From Hippasteria phrygiana (Eukaryota; Echinodermata; Asteroidea; Valvatida; Goniasteridae), in NCBI GenBank assembly GCA_037893225.1, contig JAZGUH010000199.1, positions 1 through 64,000 of the forward strand: a DNA stretch of 64,000 nucleotides, written 5' to 3'. The notes below the pieces were generated by a model. It was not told where the DNA came from and ran no database searches. It was given only the letters and a program-made list of their open reading frames with translations. This document shows positions 22,001 through 34,700 of this stretch, in pieces. The position numbers and the translations under genes were made by a program. Each line of letters opens with the position of its first letter. Within the stretch, counting starts at the first letter, position 1.

Positions 22001-25000
22001 TTAACTTGAACATTTATAACATGTTTTAAGAATGTTATCTATAATTTGGCATAACATTTTAAACATATTTCTGAAAAATGTCCTTTTATGCTATACGCAT
22101 ATGTTTTAAGAACATCATCATAATAATATACGACTATTTAGGTGGTAACACTATAATGATGTCTTTCAAATATAAAATGCTCTTAGATATATTTAACAAT
22201 TTAGACGTTTAACTGATTCTTTCATGAACTCAAACATTTACATCATGTTTTAAGAATGTTGTCAACTCTTTGTCGTAATATTTTAGGGATATCTGTGAAA
22301 CATGGTTTCATATTTTTAAAAGATGTGTTAAGAACATCATGAAAACATACACATGTTCAGAGGGTAATATTATCACGACGTCGTTATGATATCAAATGCC
22401 CCGAGATATATTTATTATCTAAGACAAGTTTTAAACACCAGGCAGAAATGTTTTTACAACATTATTATAACGTGTATAGTATAGTTCTATGGACTCGAAC
22501 ATTTAGAACATGTTTTAAGAATGTTGTCAACTCTTGTTGTCATAACAATTTATGGATATCTGTAAAACATGGTTCATATTTTTCACAAATGTTTTCAAAA
22601 CATCATAAAAACATACAAATGTTCAGATGGTAACATTATCACGACGTCGTTATGATATCAAATGCCCCGAGATATATTTATTATCTAAGACAAGTTTTAA
22701 ACACCAGGCAGAATTTTTTTACAACATTAATAAAACGTTTATAGTATAGTTCTGTGGACTCGAACATTTATAACATGTTTTAAGAATGTTGTCAAGAATT
22801 TGGCATAACATTAATTTAGGGATATCTGTAAAACATGATTTCATATTTTTCAAAGATGTTTTCAAAACATCATAAAAACATAACAATGTTCAGATGGTAA
22901 CATTATCACGACGTCGTTATGATATCAAATGCCCCAAGATATATTTATTTTCTAAGACAAGTTTTAAACATCAGGAAGAAATGTTTTTACAACATTATTT
23001 AAACGTTTATAGTATAGTTCTGTGGACTCGAACATTTATAACATGTTTTAAGAATGTTGTCAAGAATTTGGCATAACATTTTAGGGATATCTGTAAAACA
23101 TGGTTTCATATTTTTCAAAGATGTTTTCAGAACATCATAAAAACATACAAATGTTCCGAAAGTAACATTATCACGACGTTGTTATGATATCAAATGCCCC
23201 AAGATATATTTATTATCTAAGACAAGTTTTAAACACCAGACAGAAATGTTTTTACAACATTATTAAAACGTTTATAGTATAGTTCTGTGGACTCGAACAT
23301 TTATAACATGTTTTAAGAATGTTGTCAAGAATTTGGCATAACATGTGTAAGATATTTCTGAAACATGTTTTAATGCTATACACACATGTTTTAAGAACTT
23401 CATAATAGTACACCACTGTTTAGGTGGTAACATTATAATCATGTCTTTTAAAAATCAAAAGCTCTATGATATACTGGTATTTAACAATTCAGACAAGTAC
23501 TTTTGCAGCAACATATTATTTAAACGTTTAACCGATTCTTCCATGCACTATAAACATTAATAACATGTTTTAAGAATGTTGTCAACTCTTGTAATCACAT
23601 TTTTAGGGATATCTATGAAACATGGTTTTATATTTTTTAAAGATGTTTTAAAAACATTTTTAAATTTGCAAATGTTCAGATGGTAACATTATCATAACGT
23701 CGTTTTGATATCAAATGCCCGAGAGATATATATATAATTACCTAATACATGTACATATATTTCTTAACTTGAACATTTATAACATGTTTTAAGAATGTTA
23801 TCTATAATTTGGCATAACATTTTAAAGATATTTCTGAAAAATGTCTTTTTATGCTATACGCATATGTTTTAAGAACATCATCATAATAATATACGACTAT
23901 TTAGGTGGTAACACTATAATGATGTCTTTCAAATATAAAATGCTCTTAGATATATTTAACAATTTAGACGTTTAACTGATTCTTTCATGAACTCAAACAT
24001 TTACATCATGTTTTAAGAATGTTGTCAACTCTTTGTCATAATATTTTAGGGATATCTGTGAAACATGGTTTCATATTTTTAAAAGATGTTTTAAGAACAT
24101 CATGAAAACATACACATGTTCAGATGGTAACATTATCATCGCGTCGTTTTGATATCAAATGCCCGAGATTTATTTTTTACCTAAGACAAGTTTTAAACAT
24201 CAGACAGAAATGCTTTTTTGACATTATTAAAACGTTAATAATAGTTATGTGGACTCAAATATTTATAACATGTTTTAAGAATGTTATCAAAAATTTGGCA
24301 TAATATTTTACACATAGTTCTGCAACATGTTTTTAAGGATACAAATATATGTTTTAAGAACATTATAAAAACATACGACTGGTAACGTTATAAGGATATC
24401 TTTTAAATATCAAATGTTCTGAGATATATTTAATAATTCGGACAAGTTTTAAACATCAGTATGAAGTGTTTTTTAAACATTATTTTAACGTTACTGATTC
24501 TTCCATGGACTCAAACATCTATAAAATGTTTTATGAATGTTTTCAACTCTGCGGTATGACATTTTAGGGATATTTGTAAAACATAGTAATATATTTTTTA
24601 AAATATGTTTTAAGAACATTATAAAACCTTACAGATAATAAGGTGGCAACATTATAATGACGTCTTCAAAATATCACATGCACTGACATTTATTAATTAA
24701 GTTAAACCACTTTTAAACATTAGATAGAAGTGCATTTATAACATTTTTAAACGTTTTTGATAGTACCGTGGATTCAAGCATTCAGGAGATGTTTTAGTAA
24801 CGTTTTATGATATTTATAAAACATGTAGATTATATTTTTAAAATATCACATTTATGGCAAACTTTCCCTCATGAAAACTAATTTAAAACATTTGGTTATA
24901 ACATTTGGATGACATCACTTTAACATACTCGATAAAACGTCAAATTTGAGACATTTAAATTATGTTATTAAAATGTTGTTCTGTTTATCATAACATTTCT

Positions 25001-25078
25001 ATAAGGTTTTTAAAATATTATTTTAAAATGTTTTATATATGACATCCGTAAGACCTTTCCATAATGTTATGAAAGCAT
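19060..25078. repeat. 264-bp satellite with 1.76-kb higher-order repeat (right end of giant element)
   Basis: The word gacaagttttaaacacc recurs at about 20141, 20404, 20668, 20933, 21196, 21461, 22423, 22689, 22956 and 23221, spacing 263-267 bp. A block of diverged units (acatgtgtaagatatttctg at 21581 and 23341) repeats with its neighbours at 1,760 bp, showing a higher-order unit. Units near 19060-20100 and after 24160 are old and divergent. An unrelated stretch at about 19620-20120 interrupts the array. Open frames of about 60 codons here are repeats of the same unit and not genes. Confidence 0.88.
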
Positions 25079-25727
25079 AATGTGTTAGCTGGGTTGTCCA
25101 ACCTTGTCCCTAGGGTCTTATTTCATCCTCGTTCTTCTTACATAGCGATTAGTGTTAAATTGGGACTGGTAATATGGCGGGTGCTGGCTTCAGTTGCTTG
25201 CACAGCGCGCAATGGCCAATGAGCTATCCATTTTATATAGAGATCAGTGCGTCACACAGAGTGCGTATACATGTATGTGTGCACAACCCCGTTCCGCCTC
25301 TTTCGGCACACATGGAAGATTGACACACAACACTCCATGTAGTGATTTTAGAAACCTGCTGTCACATCGGTGGGGTCACATTGGGCGAGCTGTAGTTGTA
25401 AACCCACACTGGAAAGGTGATAATAACTATAGAAAGGACACAATAGGACTAGACTGGGCTCGGTCTGCCTTTTCCCCGTGTTTACACAGAAAAGGGGGTC
25501 GGGTCCTGCGGGCAAATAAAACCACAGGGAACTTTGGGAAGCTTAACCGCAAATAAAATGCGCTTCTTCGATCCACCATCAACAGCGGAAGGAAGGTCAT
25601 TGTGTGTGCCCACAGTAGCCAATCTTGTGGCCATTTTCGCGTGCTATTCAATCATTGTAAAACGTACGGTAACGTACATTGGCATTGTAGTATTTTGTTG
25701 TGTCATTTGTCATTTTCATTCAATCAG

Positions 25728-28700
25728 AGCCCAACCGTAACGTTAAGGAGTCCGCCAGAAACCCTGCCAAAAGGATCGAGGAGCACATCCCGGAAATCGA
25801 TACTGGGACAAATCAGATCGGCAACAAGTCCGTAGAAACTATCGGGGTCGTAAAGAACAAAATAGATCTGGACAGCATGACGCCCGAGGAACTGTTGGAT
25901 CGAATGGCGATTGTGACGGCGATATCGCAGAATCACCTGAAGGAATCGGAGGGGATGATCGGCAGCGTACAGGAGGTTCTACCCCACAAAAAAATCATCA
26001 TGTTCGACCTTGGTTTGACTCCACAATGCATCTCGGAGGTATGTCTTTTATCAGTTTAGTTTGCAAAGTTTTGTCATCATCAAAGTTCTGTCAAGAAGTA
26101 AAGCCACGATTCTTGCTATGTTATATCCCAAATATCTAGACTCCCCATCCACAGTCATCCTATAGGGGTTTCCCAATACAGAGCGCCATCAAGAGTTTTT
26201 CACGGAGAGGCCATTTTTTGCAATGTGCATTTAAAAAGGTCGACACGTCCCTCTAAACAGCATGTGTCATTTTGCACGAAGCAAACGCAAAACTGGTAGT
26301 GATTCGCGCGAACTTTTAAAGGTTGAACTTTTCGATGGGTGATTATATATCACGCTTCCAAATGCGTTTCAATATTAGGTCTATCCTCCCGAGAAATACC
26401 ATTGGATCGGTGAGGGGGAAACGGCGGCGGAACAGGGGGGGGGGGGGGTATAACAAAGGGTATAACAAAGGAAACAATATACTGTCCTCACATTTATTTC
26501 TTTGTTCCGGAAAATGTGAGGACAGGCACACGTGCTTAGGGGGGTTGGTTATATTAAAGGGAATAATAATTGAAAGACATCACGTGTACAGCAAAAAAGA
26601 AATGCGTGTACATGTATACAATGTACACATACAATACCGCTGTACAGTATCAATACTGGATCATTGTTTATGTTCGCAATTGTGCATATCTGTAGTACTT
26701 TTTTGCAGAAAGCATTCGGCCTACAAATATTTTAAATATGACCTAAATGCTGTTGGGGCCACCTCCGAAGAATAGGCATAAAACAAAGCGTAAGTTTGGA
26801 TACGTTGTCAACGCAGCCACCGATTTTGTTTTTCTTATTTTAGTCAGTTTTGTTCTTTCAACTCCATCCTTTGCTTTGTAAATTCAGTGGACTGACTAAA
26901 ATATAGTGTTGGAAATTGATACAAAATACCACTTTTCATGAACATGTCAGCACACCAGGTGCCATGATGTTACAGTATGCTTTAGACTGTCATTAACTAA
27001 CACTCAGGTATTTCATAAAAATTTGTTTTGTTTTTTGATGTTTGCAAACATTTTGCTTACATTAATCCCTTTAAACCCCTCCATGAATAGTCAGAAGATT
27101 AAAAAAAAAGACCATCACCAATTCGACTATCTGAACTGATGACACACGCAATTATAAAGCAAGTGTAATCATCAGTTAGGTATTGTTTATTGACAAATGA
27201 GTCAAGTCAACTCTCTTCTTCTTTTACAGAAACTGTTTCAAGAAAGTTCTTCAGAAAACCTCATATACAACGTGCAGGGTGAAAAGTACATTAATTCCAA
27301 TACTCATTTTCATCAGGAAACTGTGTTAAAATACAATTGGGCTATTTCTTTCAGTACATGACACGGGTGAGATTGGTCCCGTTCAGCAAGTCAGCTATAG
27401 AGGAATTTCACATAAGCCCCTTCTGCGCACTTCCGGGTTGAAAGCGAGAATGTCAGTGGCAAACAAAACAACGCTTTTCAGCACATTCATTCATGCATGA
27501 ATTAATCATGCCATAAAAGGAAGCGCAGGCGCACAATCAGCATAAAGTTGTTTACTGTGACATTGAGATCCTTGTTTTCACATACTTCGTCAGCGTTTTC
27601 ATAGCTGGCGATGTGATATGCAATAGGTACAGTCATGACCTCGCCTTTAACCGAAAACAAAATCATGTATAATGCATTATCTTGGTGAAAGCCGTCCAAT
27701 CGCGCACTTCGATATGCGCCATAGCGAATTATGTGGTACTGAAAAAAATCGCGCCTCGCGCGCTTTACACCCACACATACGGGTCCGGGTACTTAAGTAA
27801 ACACGTACGTACACGAAGCACGAACAGCGACCTCATGCGGCAGACTGCAATATGCAAATCAGTTGAGTCCGTGTCACAGCCTTGGAACAACCGTCCGCTT
27901 TGGCTTATGTTTTTCTTTATTTTTTCGGCCGATTTCTTACGACGACCTCGTATGGAATAATAGATGATGTAGCCGGGGCTAATGTATGGAATGTCCAATC
28001 ACCAACGAGAAGCCGCGACGTCATCAAATGTTGCAATTAATCGTCGAAAACATGGCGAACCATCTACATCGTTTGTCTTCTCGATAAATCTTTGTTTTTG
28101 TTGCCTGAATTCTGCTGCGGATATTTATTCATCGACGATTTTCGTCCCGAAGATAGAAGAGCCTTAAAAAACTTTCTTCAGGGTCACGACGTTGTGTTTA
28201 CAAACACAGAAGCCTTGGCCCAATTCACCGGCAGAGCGATCTTGCCCAGCGATTTGTATCGCCAATATTTGTGTTGGATTTTCGTGGTCGAAAGCTATAG
28301 TGTCTAAGTATGTACCTCCATTTAATATTTTTTTTTTAGATTAAGATGAAAATTATAGAGTGAGCATGGTGTAGGCTTTTAGTATGTAGCTAAATACACA
28401 GACAAAATATTCAACAATACCGAACTGGTTTGTGTCTTGAAGACTTGATTCCACCAGATTATTCTGCAATGTTACTTTAAGTAATAAACTACACATTCGA
28501 CAATGATTTCAAGTGTTTGACATGTCTGAATCTGTAGGAATAAATTAAAACCTGTACTGATCTGTCACACTCATTGTCCACATGTGAGCACATTTGAGAC
28601 CAAGGCTTGATATTTGTTGTAACTAGCATTTTTATGAACAGTGTTCGTATGAACAACAGTTGACTACGTACAAAAATACAATGTACATGTACAAATTGCA

Positions 28701-31700
28701 CATGTACAGCACACAGTGAATATTTTGATATTTGTGTTACGAAAAAAATAATTTGCCATATTTTGCAGTCTAGCATTATACATGGTGAGTGTACAGAAAC
28801 ACGGGAATGCATGAAGGACATTGGACTTCATGTTTAATTTTTTCTTTGTCAATTTAGGGGTTTTGCTGAGGGAAAGTTAAAACTTCCGTGATGAGTACGC
28901 CCGCCTTGGAGAGCTTCGCTCCTTGACTGGATGAGCTGTTCCTGTCGTGGCACTTACTGTCATTACACAGTAACTTCGAGTATCTGTGCCACTATAGTGT
29001 CGCTGTCACTTAGGCCCTATGCTGCCATCATATCAAAGCCCCCACAATTACATTACATCAAGTTTGTTGTTCAATTGCGGGAGAGAGACATTTATCAGAC
29101 TTAATTAATGGAAGCAACTGGAGTGGATGGAAAGGGGTCTCGACTCCAACCAAATTGTCATAATAGAGGATGAAGCCCGTGCATGTCTGCAACTGACAGA
29201 CCTTTTGGAAAGTTCCATGCCCAAACAGATGATGAAGTGATAGGCCTATGTCATCAATGCCTTCAAGAATGTAGATTTCAATCTGCGGTTGTTGTCAGCA
29301 ACAATGGACTTTTGGGACGGTGTAGATGTCAAGGAGCTGTACGCACTGTTGTCCAAGAGAGCAGGCAAGCTGACAGAGACTGCAAACAGTGTTTAATTTG
29401 AAAGATAATGACTACTGTCATTTTAGAAAACTATCAATTCAATTTGAACATCTATTTTTTGGGGGTGCTACACCCAAAAGCATACATAAGTAATTTATAT
29501 TGTAAATCTGTTCACTGCATCTGCCATGCTTGGGCTATTCAATATGATTTGGATCTTATACTGCATTACCTGTGTTAATCATTGCTGCTACTGTACACCC
29601 TGTGAAATTGGAATGTCTTTGCCAGAGGCGCAACTGGGCTAAATTTCGGGGGGGGGGGGGGGGGGGGGGGCCACGTGGGGGTGCACACATTTTTTTCAAG
29701 GGGCACCGACAGTACATAAGCTGTTTCTTGTATATTTTCTTGTACAGGAATTGCCTGTCTACATGAGCAATTTACAAATATTAAATTATTATTTTCTGCC
29801 AGGGGTGTGCATTTACGGGTAGTTTGGGAATCGGGTACTCGATTTCAAAAAGGACGCGTACCTATTCATGATTTGCGAAATTACTAATAGGCCATGGGCC
29901 AGAAATCGAAGCTCGTCTGGAAAATAAAGTCCGTTCGGAGTTTCTGGTGGCAACCTAGAATTGCTTTTTCTTTGTCAATTCGAGGGAGTCTGTTGCCAAG
30001 CTGTCGTGTTGCACGTTTAGGCGGAATATTCAGCCAAATGTTGATACCAAAAATGCCTATTTGGGGCGCGGAGGGCTCGGCTCTGACAACAAAAGGCAAC
30101 ACATTCATCCCCTTAAAAATCTGAAAGGGCTCCTCCAATTTCAATGTCGATTGTCACCCACTTAAAATAATTACTGATAAATAACCGAGCACACCTTCAT
30201 AGACAACGGGGTTTTCATTATAACGGTACAGTAATATTATATTTTTGCAAAGACTATGCTTTCACTATGCTTATGCACATGTACAACGTTTGATTACAGA
30301 CTGGTTTTCAAGTGGAAACTGATTACTAGTGAAAATTAGGTCGGAAAAAAATGTCAAACGATCTATCTCAGAAAATAAAATAGGCCTATAGAACTTCTAT
30401 TAAAACTACTGTAAACATATTCAATTCTCTTGTCCACAAGTCTCTTTCTTTTTCGTTTCTTTGAACAATAGAAAAACCTACGGTTGTTGGAAATATTAAA
30501 AAATGGCGGCAATCTTGAAAATAACATAATAAAGAATGGAAAGCCTGTCCTCCTCTTTTAACCCGGACGTTTAATATTATTTTACTTGGCCTTATGTGTG
30601 AAATTATCAACAAATCACGGATTTTGTCCATGTGAAGCCAGAAGATTACTGAAGATTAGCCGTCTAGAATCATGAATAGATGTATTTATTGTAAATTGTG
30701 CAACAGTCTTGTTTTCAATGGTATTGTTGATGTATTTCCTAAATGTAAAGCTTGAAATACTTGTAGAGGCTTAGACTGCATACCACTTAATATATTTATA
30801 GTTCAATTTATTTTGGTCAATAAATGGAAATATATTAGACAAACATTTGTTAAACTTTCACTGGAATGGTGATGTGTTTGACCAAAAAGAAAACACGACT
30901 TTATATACAAGATCATTGAAATCAATCAAACCATGTTTACATTAAAAACAACTGATGACATTAAGAACACCCTGAACTTGATCCCCCGATGGGAAAAAGA
31001 ATCCCAAAAGGGAAAACAAGACAAATAGATACTACGATAAATGGAAAAGTGCAACATAGTCAAAATGTTAAAAGTTGTTTACTCCACGGTGTAAAACAAA
31101 TGTTGTCTGAGACTGTATGAAAATGTATTAAAAATGTAGGAGTACAAAGTAGTTTTACAAACCGTTTTTGAAGGGCATCAGTTTGTTTCCATAATTAATG
31201 CATACTAACTCAGTTTTCTATAAAGCCCCCCCCCCCCCCCCCCCCCCCCAAACAAATTTGTTGTTGCCGTCGGACCGACCGATCGTAAAAATCGACAGAT
31301 TCAAAATCGGCGTTTTTTGTTTTTGTTTATTTTTATGTAAACAAATGAAACAAGGAGGCTCTTTGAATGTTTAGGCCTAAACACGCTCGGGTGAGCGTGA
31401 ATAGGAAAAAAAAATTCCCGACCGACCCTCATTTTCAATTTTTCCTTTCCAAGGAAACACAACAATGTTTTGACCTAAATGTAGATGAATGAATTATATC
31501 ATTATCCAACATGAAGACTTTTACGTTTGATGCGCCCCCCTCCCCCAAAATCCCTTTGTTTACTACAAATGGAAGAAATATTCTTCATGATTACGTTTAA
31601 CATTCCTGCTTCCTTCACCATGCAAAAAAAGATCATCTGTGTTTAAAAAAAATTGCATGTGGTCTTTGGTAGCGCTAGCCACACTCGGCCTTTCGGGTAC

Positions 31701-34700
31701 TTAATTTTGCGCGAAATCATTGGGTTTTGGTTTTTTTTCCGGTGATCACCCATTGCTTAAAACAATCAAGGAACTTCTCTCTGTAAACGGTGACATTTCA
31801 CCGTTTTGTCACAAACGTAGAAAACGCACGCTCTGTTCAGATCATGGACACCGCGATGTTCTGCCATTGCTTATAGGCCTGCACACCAGTAAATAAACTT
31901 CCATAGACTCCAATGATAAATATGCAAACTTCCAAAATTCAGGAAAAATACTTCTCCAAGGTGTTTGAGACACACACATCAAATTAAGCTTATTATTTCA
32001 TCATTGTTTTGTTTCTGTTCAATTTTTTGGGTGTAATCCAATGACTTTTGGGAGGAATTTCCATCCAAAGATGATCCCCCCCCTAAAAATAGTCCTCAAG
32101 CCAATCGCCATTTTGCAAAACCATGCCTACGCTCCATTGCTAAACGGAGCACTTTTAGGGCCCAATTTCATCCGAATTTCACAGTAATACAAGCTGGCAG
32201 TCCTGTGCACCGCTTCCAGCCTTCTCTTTTACGAACCATCAAGTTCATGGCCCACACAATGCTCTAAAAGGAGATAATTTGTGGGGGTCCCAAATCGTGG
32301 TTTTGGCCGGCGTAGGGCAATTTTCGGCCCATTTACTGGTCTGCACCCCCTGCATCATAATTCGAACGTTCCCAGGTAAAAAACAAGTAATTTCCTAAAC
32401 CGCCTATGAACGCTGGTTCGCGGTTGCAACTATCGCCCTCTATCGGAGGTTGCAAGAAACGTAACTGAAGCGACGAAAATTTCACAATTTTCAACCTTCG
32501 ATTTTCACATCAAACTGCAAGCTTTGCTGCTGGCAACAAATTGAATATTAATCTGCGTCGCAAAAGGTGTTGATTAGAAAGAAAAGTAAGTTGCCACCAA
32601 AAACCACGAAGTCAACCACCTCCTCAAATCACATCGATGTTGTAAATCACACGGACATGTAGTATAAAACGATGTAGGTTCCGTAGTTGTTCCTGTCAGT
32701 ACATCCAATGCTGGGCACATAAGGTGCTGAGCTTTTCAAAAAATCACTTTCGATTTTGACCGTGCTTTTGTCATGTTTTTACTAGCCTGGGATAATCTTG
32801 TCATTTTTGCCTCTTACCAGGTGAAACGACTTTGCAACGTTGAGCTTCGAAGTTTCAACTTTACCAAATACCCACCGCACGTGAAACATCTCCGCACCTA
32901 TGCCTGGAAGCCTCTCATAATCGGGGTAATTAAGAGTGGGTTAAAATAAGGGAGTTACCGACAAAGGCCTGTCCTAAGGGTTGGACAAAACTTGTCTTTA
33001 TGGCAAGCGGCTTGAAATGTAACCATTACATATATTTTGCTGTCAAGCGACGGAAATATACTACAAATATATTCCACTTTGCAATTCTCAAATTGCTTAT
33101 GCTAGGTTCACACATTCCTGATTTTAAAGCCGAATCGCCGTTAGTAACAATTCTTGAGTAAATCGGGGAATGGTTCTTGGCTAACTCGGGATGATTCTGT
33201 TAGTTCGGTGAAGCGCCCCGACAATTTTGGACATGTTCAAAATTGTCGGGGTGATTCTGGAACCAATTTCAATTCTTGGTTTATTCTTGTTGTATTCCTA
33301 ACTAATTCTGGATATTCTTACAGCATTCTCACAAGTTTCGTAGAGTTATTCTTGGTGTTTAACAGTCCCGAATCATGCCGAATCTTTACGAATGTATCAA
33401 CAAATGTACGAATATTATAAGAATAATTTACGAATACACTAAGATTTTGTTAAGAATAAATAAGAATAATCTAAGAACTTAGCAATAATGAATCACGAAT
33501 AATGCTAAATTATCCAGATTTTCCTAAGAATTTATTAGGAATAACCAAGAATCAAGCAGAATTTAATACGAATTGATCCAGAATAGTCCCGAATGCACGC
33601 CGATTTAATCAATAATACCCAGAATGAGTAGATAACTGGAACTGACTGACGATGGGCGCTTGTCTGCATGGATCGGTTTATATACCGGGATCGCCTGGAT
33701 TCGGCCTCGTTCTGGATGATTCTGGCTAATTGTTCTGGTTGAAAGCGGCTTACTTTGTTAGTGTTCGCATTACATTCCGCTTATTCGGTCTTTGTTCTTA
33801 TTAAATTCGTAATGAAATCGGCATAATTCTGGGTCATTCTGGATGATTCTGGAGTTATTCGTATATTATTCTTGACAAAATCGCTACAATTCGGTTTTAT
33901 TCTTCACTAAATCGCAATCATTCAGCTTGATTCGGTCTGATTCCGCTTTCAATTCGTAACTTAAGAATATATTTGTTTCATGCTTAAGTTATTCTTACAA
34001 AAAGCGAATCGGGGCTAATTTCTCCCGATGTCTGGGCTTATTTTACCTATAAGCACCTTCAGTTTTTACTATTGCTATTGATATAGTTATTGCTGATGCT
34101 ACTTGTTCGGTACTGCTTTTTGCTTTCGCCATAGCCCACTAGTTGTCCTTTTTTCTGCGCCCTCCTTCGATTTTAATAACAAGCATACCCCGATAGAAAT
34201 TTGAAGTTTTTCGGACACACAATGTGAAGTAATTAATTTATCTTTTTAAATGAATAGTGTGATTTTACAAAAACCAGACATTAACTCGTTGAGTTGAGTT
34301 AATGCATTCAGTTATTCAAAGAACCTCCAGTTTCATACTTTCTTTTTGGAGTTAGTTCATATTGTGTTTTTGTAAATTTCTCTGCAGTATTCTCCCCCAT
34401 GCAAAAGCCTCAAATCACATCGTTTCTTTGTTGTTATCCTAGGACATGTTGGATGAGTTTGGAGTTGTATTTTGGGGCGACGCGTCTGCGCGACTTCGGA
34501 GGGATCCGCTGGTTCTGTTCCCCATTCTCAAGGAGCTCAAGGGCTTCATGGCTGAAGTTAACGAGTACGGGAGCACCAAGATGTTCGCTCGCACCCACCC
34601 TAAGATGTTCGATGTACTCGGGATAGACAAGAAGAAATTTGCCAAAGATGATGGTTATGCTATGTGCATGGAAGCCAATCGCCTTCTGTTTGTTAACACT

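Larger units (their letters stand above)
4579..25093. mobile_element. Giant 20.5-kb element with CCCAGCTAACACATT inverted ends
   Basis: The left end is cccagctaacacatt (4579-4593) and the right end is its exact complement (25079-25093). Similarity continues more weakly inward ('atgtttttataac' against 'atgctttcataac'). The base pair TT flanks both ends, a possible 2-bp target duplication. It sits inside a MITE whose own halves and target duplication are still recognisable, which argues for a single unit. Inside are a 156-bp satellite on the left, a 264-bp satellite on the right, and a multi-exon DUF4806-like gene with TE-filled introns. No transposase was recognised, so the superfamily is unknown. 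Stepwise growth of satellites or several nested insertions could also give this structure. Confidence 0.6.
4495..25249. mobile_element. Small hAT-like MITE split by a 20.5-kb insertion
   Basis: The left part (4495-4578) begins cacttatctctatatgtaaa and the right part (25094-25249) ends, on the complementary strand, with cactgatctctatataaaa. Both then share 'ccgccatattaccactccca'-like blocks, so they are the two ends of one terminal-inverted-repeat element. The flanks are catcacac (4487-4494) and cgtcacac (25250-25257), matching 7 of 8 bases, which fits an 8-bp target duplication. A second copy of the same family, also with an 8-bp near-match, lies at 61274-62077. Without the insertion the element would be about 240 bp. 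Confidence 0.7.

Noticed and set aside
20958..23076. Several nearly identical plus-strand frames of about 60 codons
   Set aside because: They are the 264-bp satellite monomer read in one frame and end wherever the monomer diverges.
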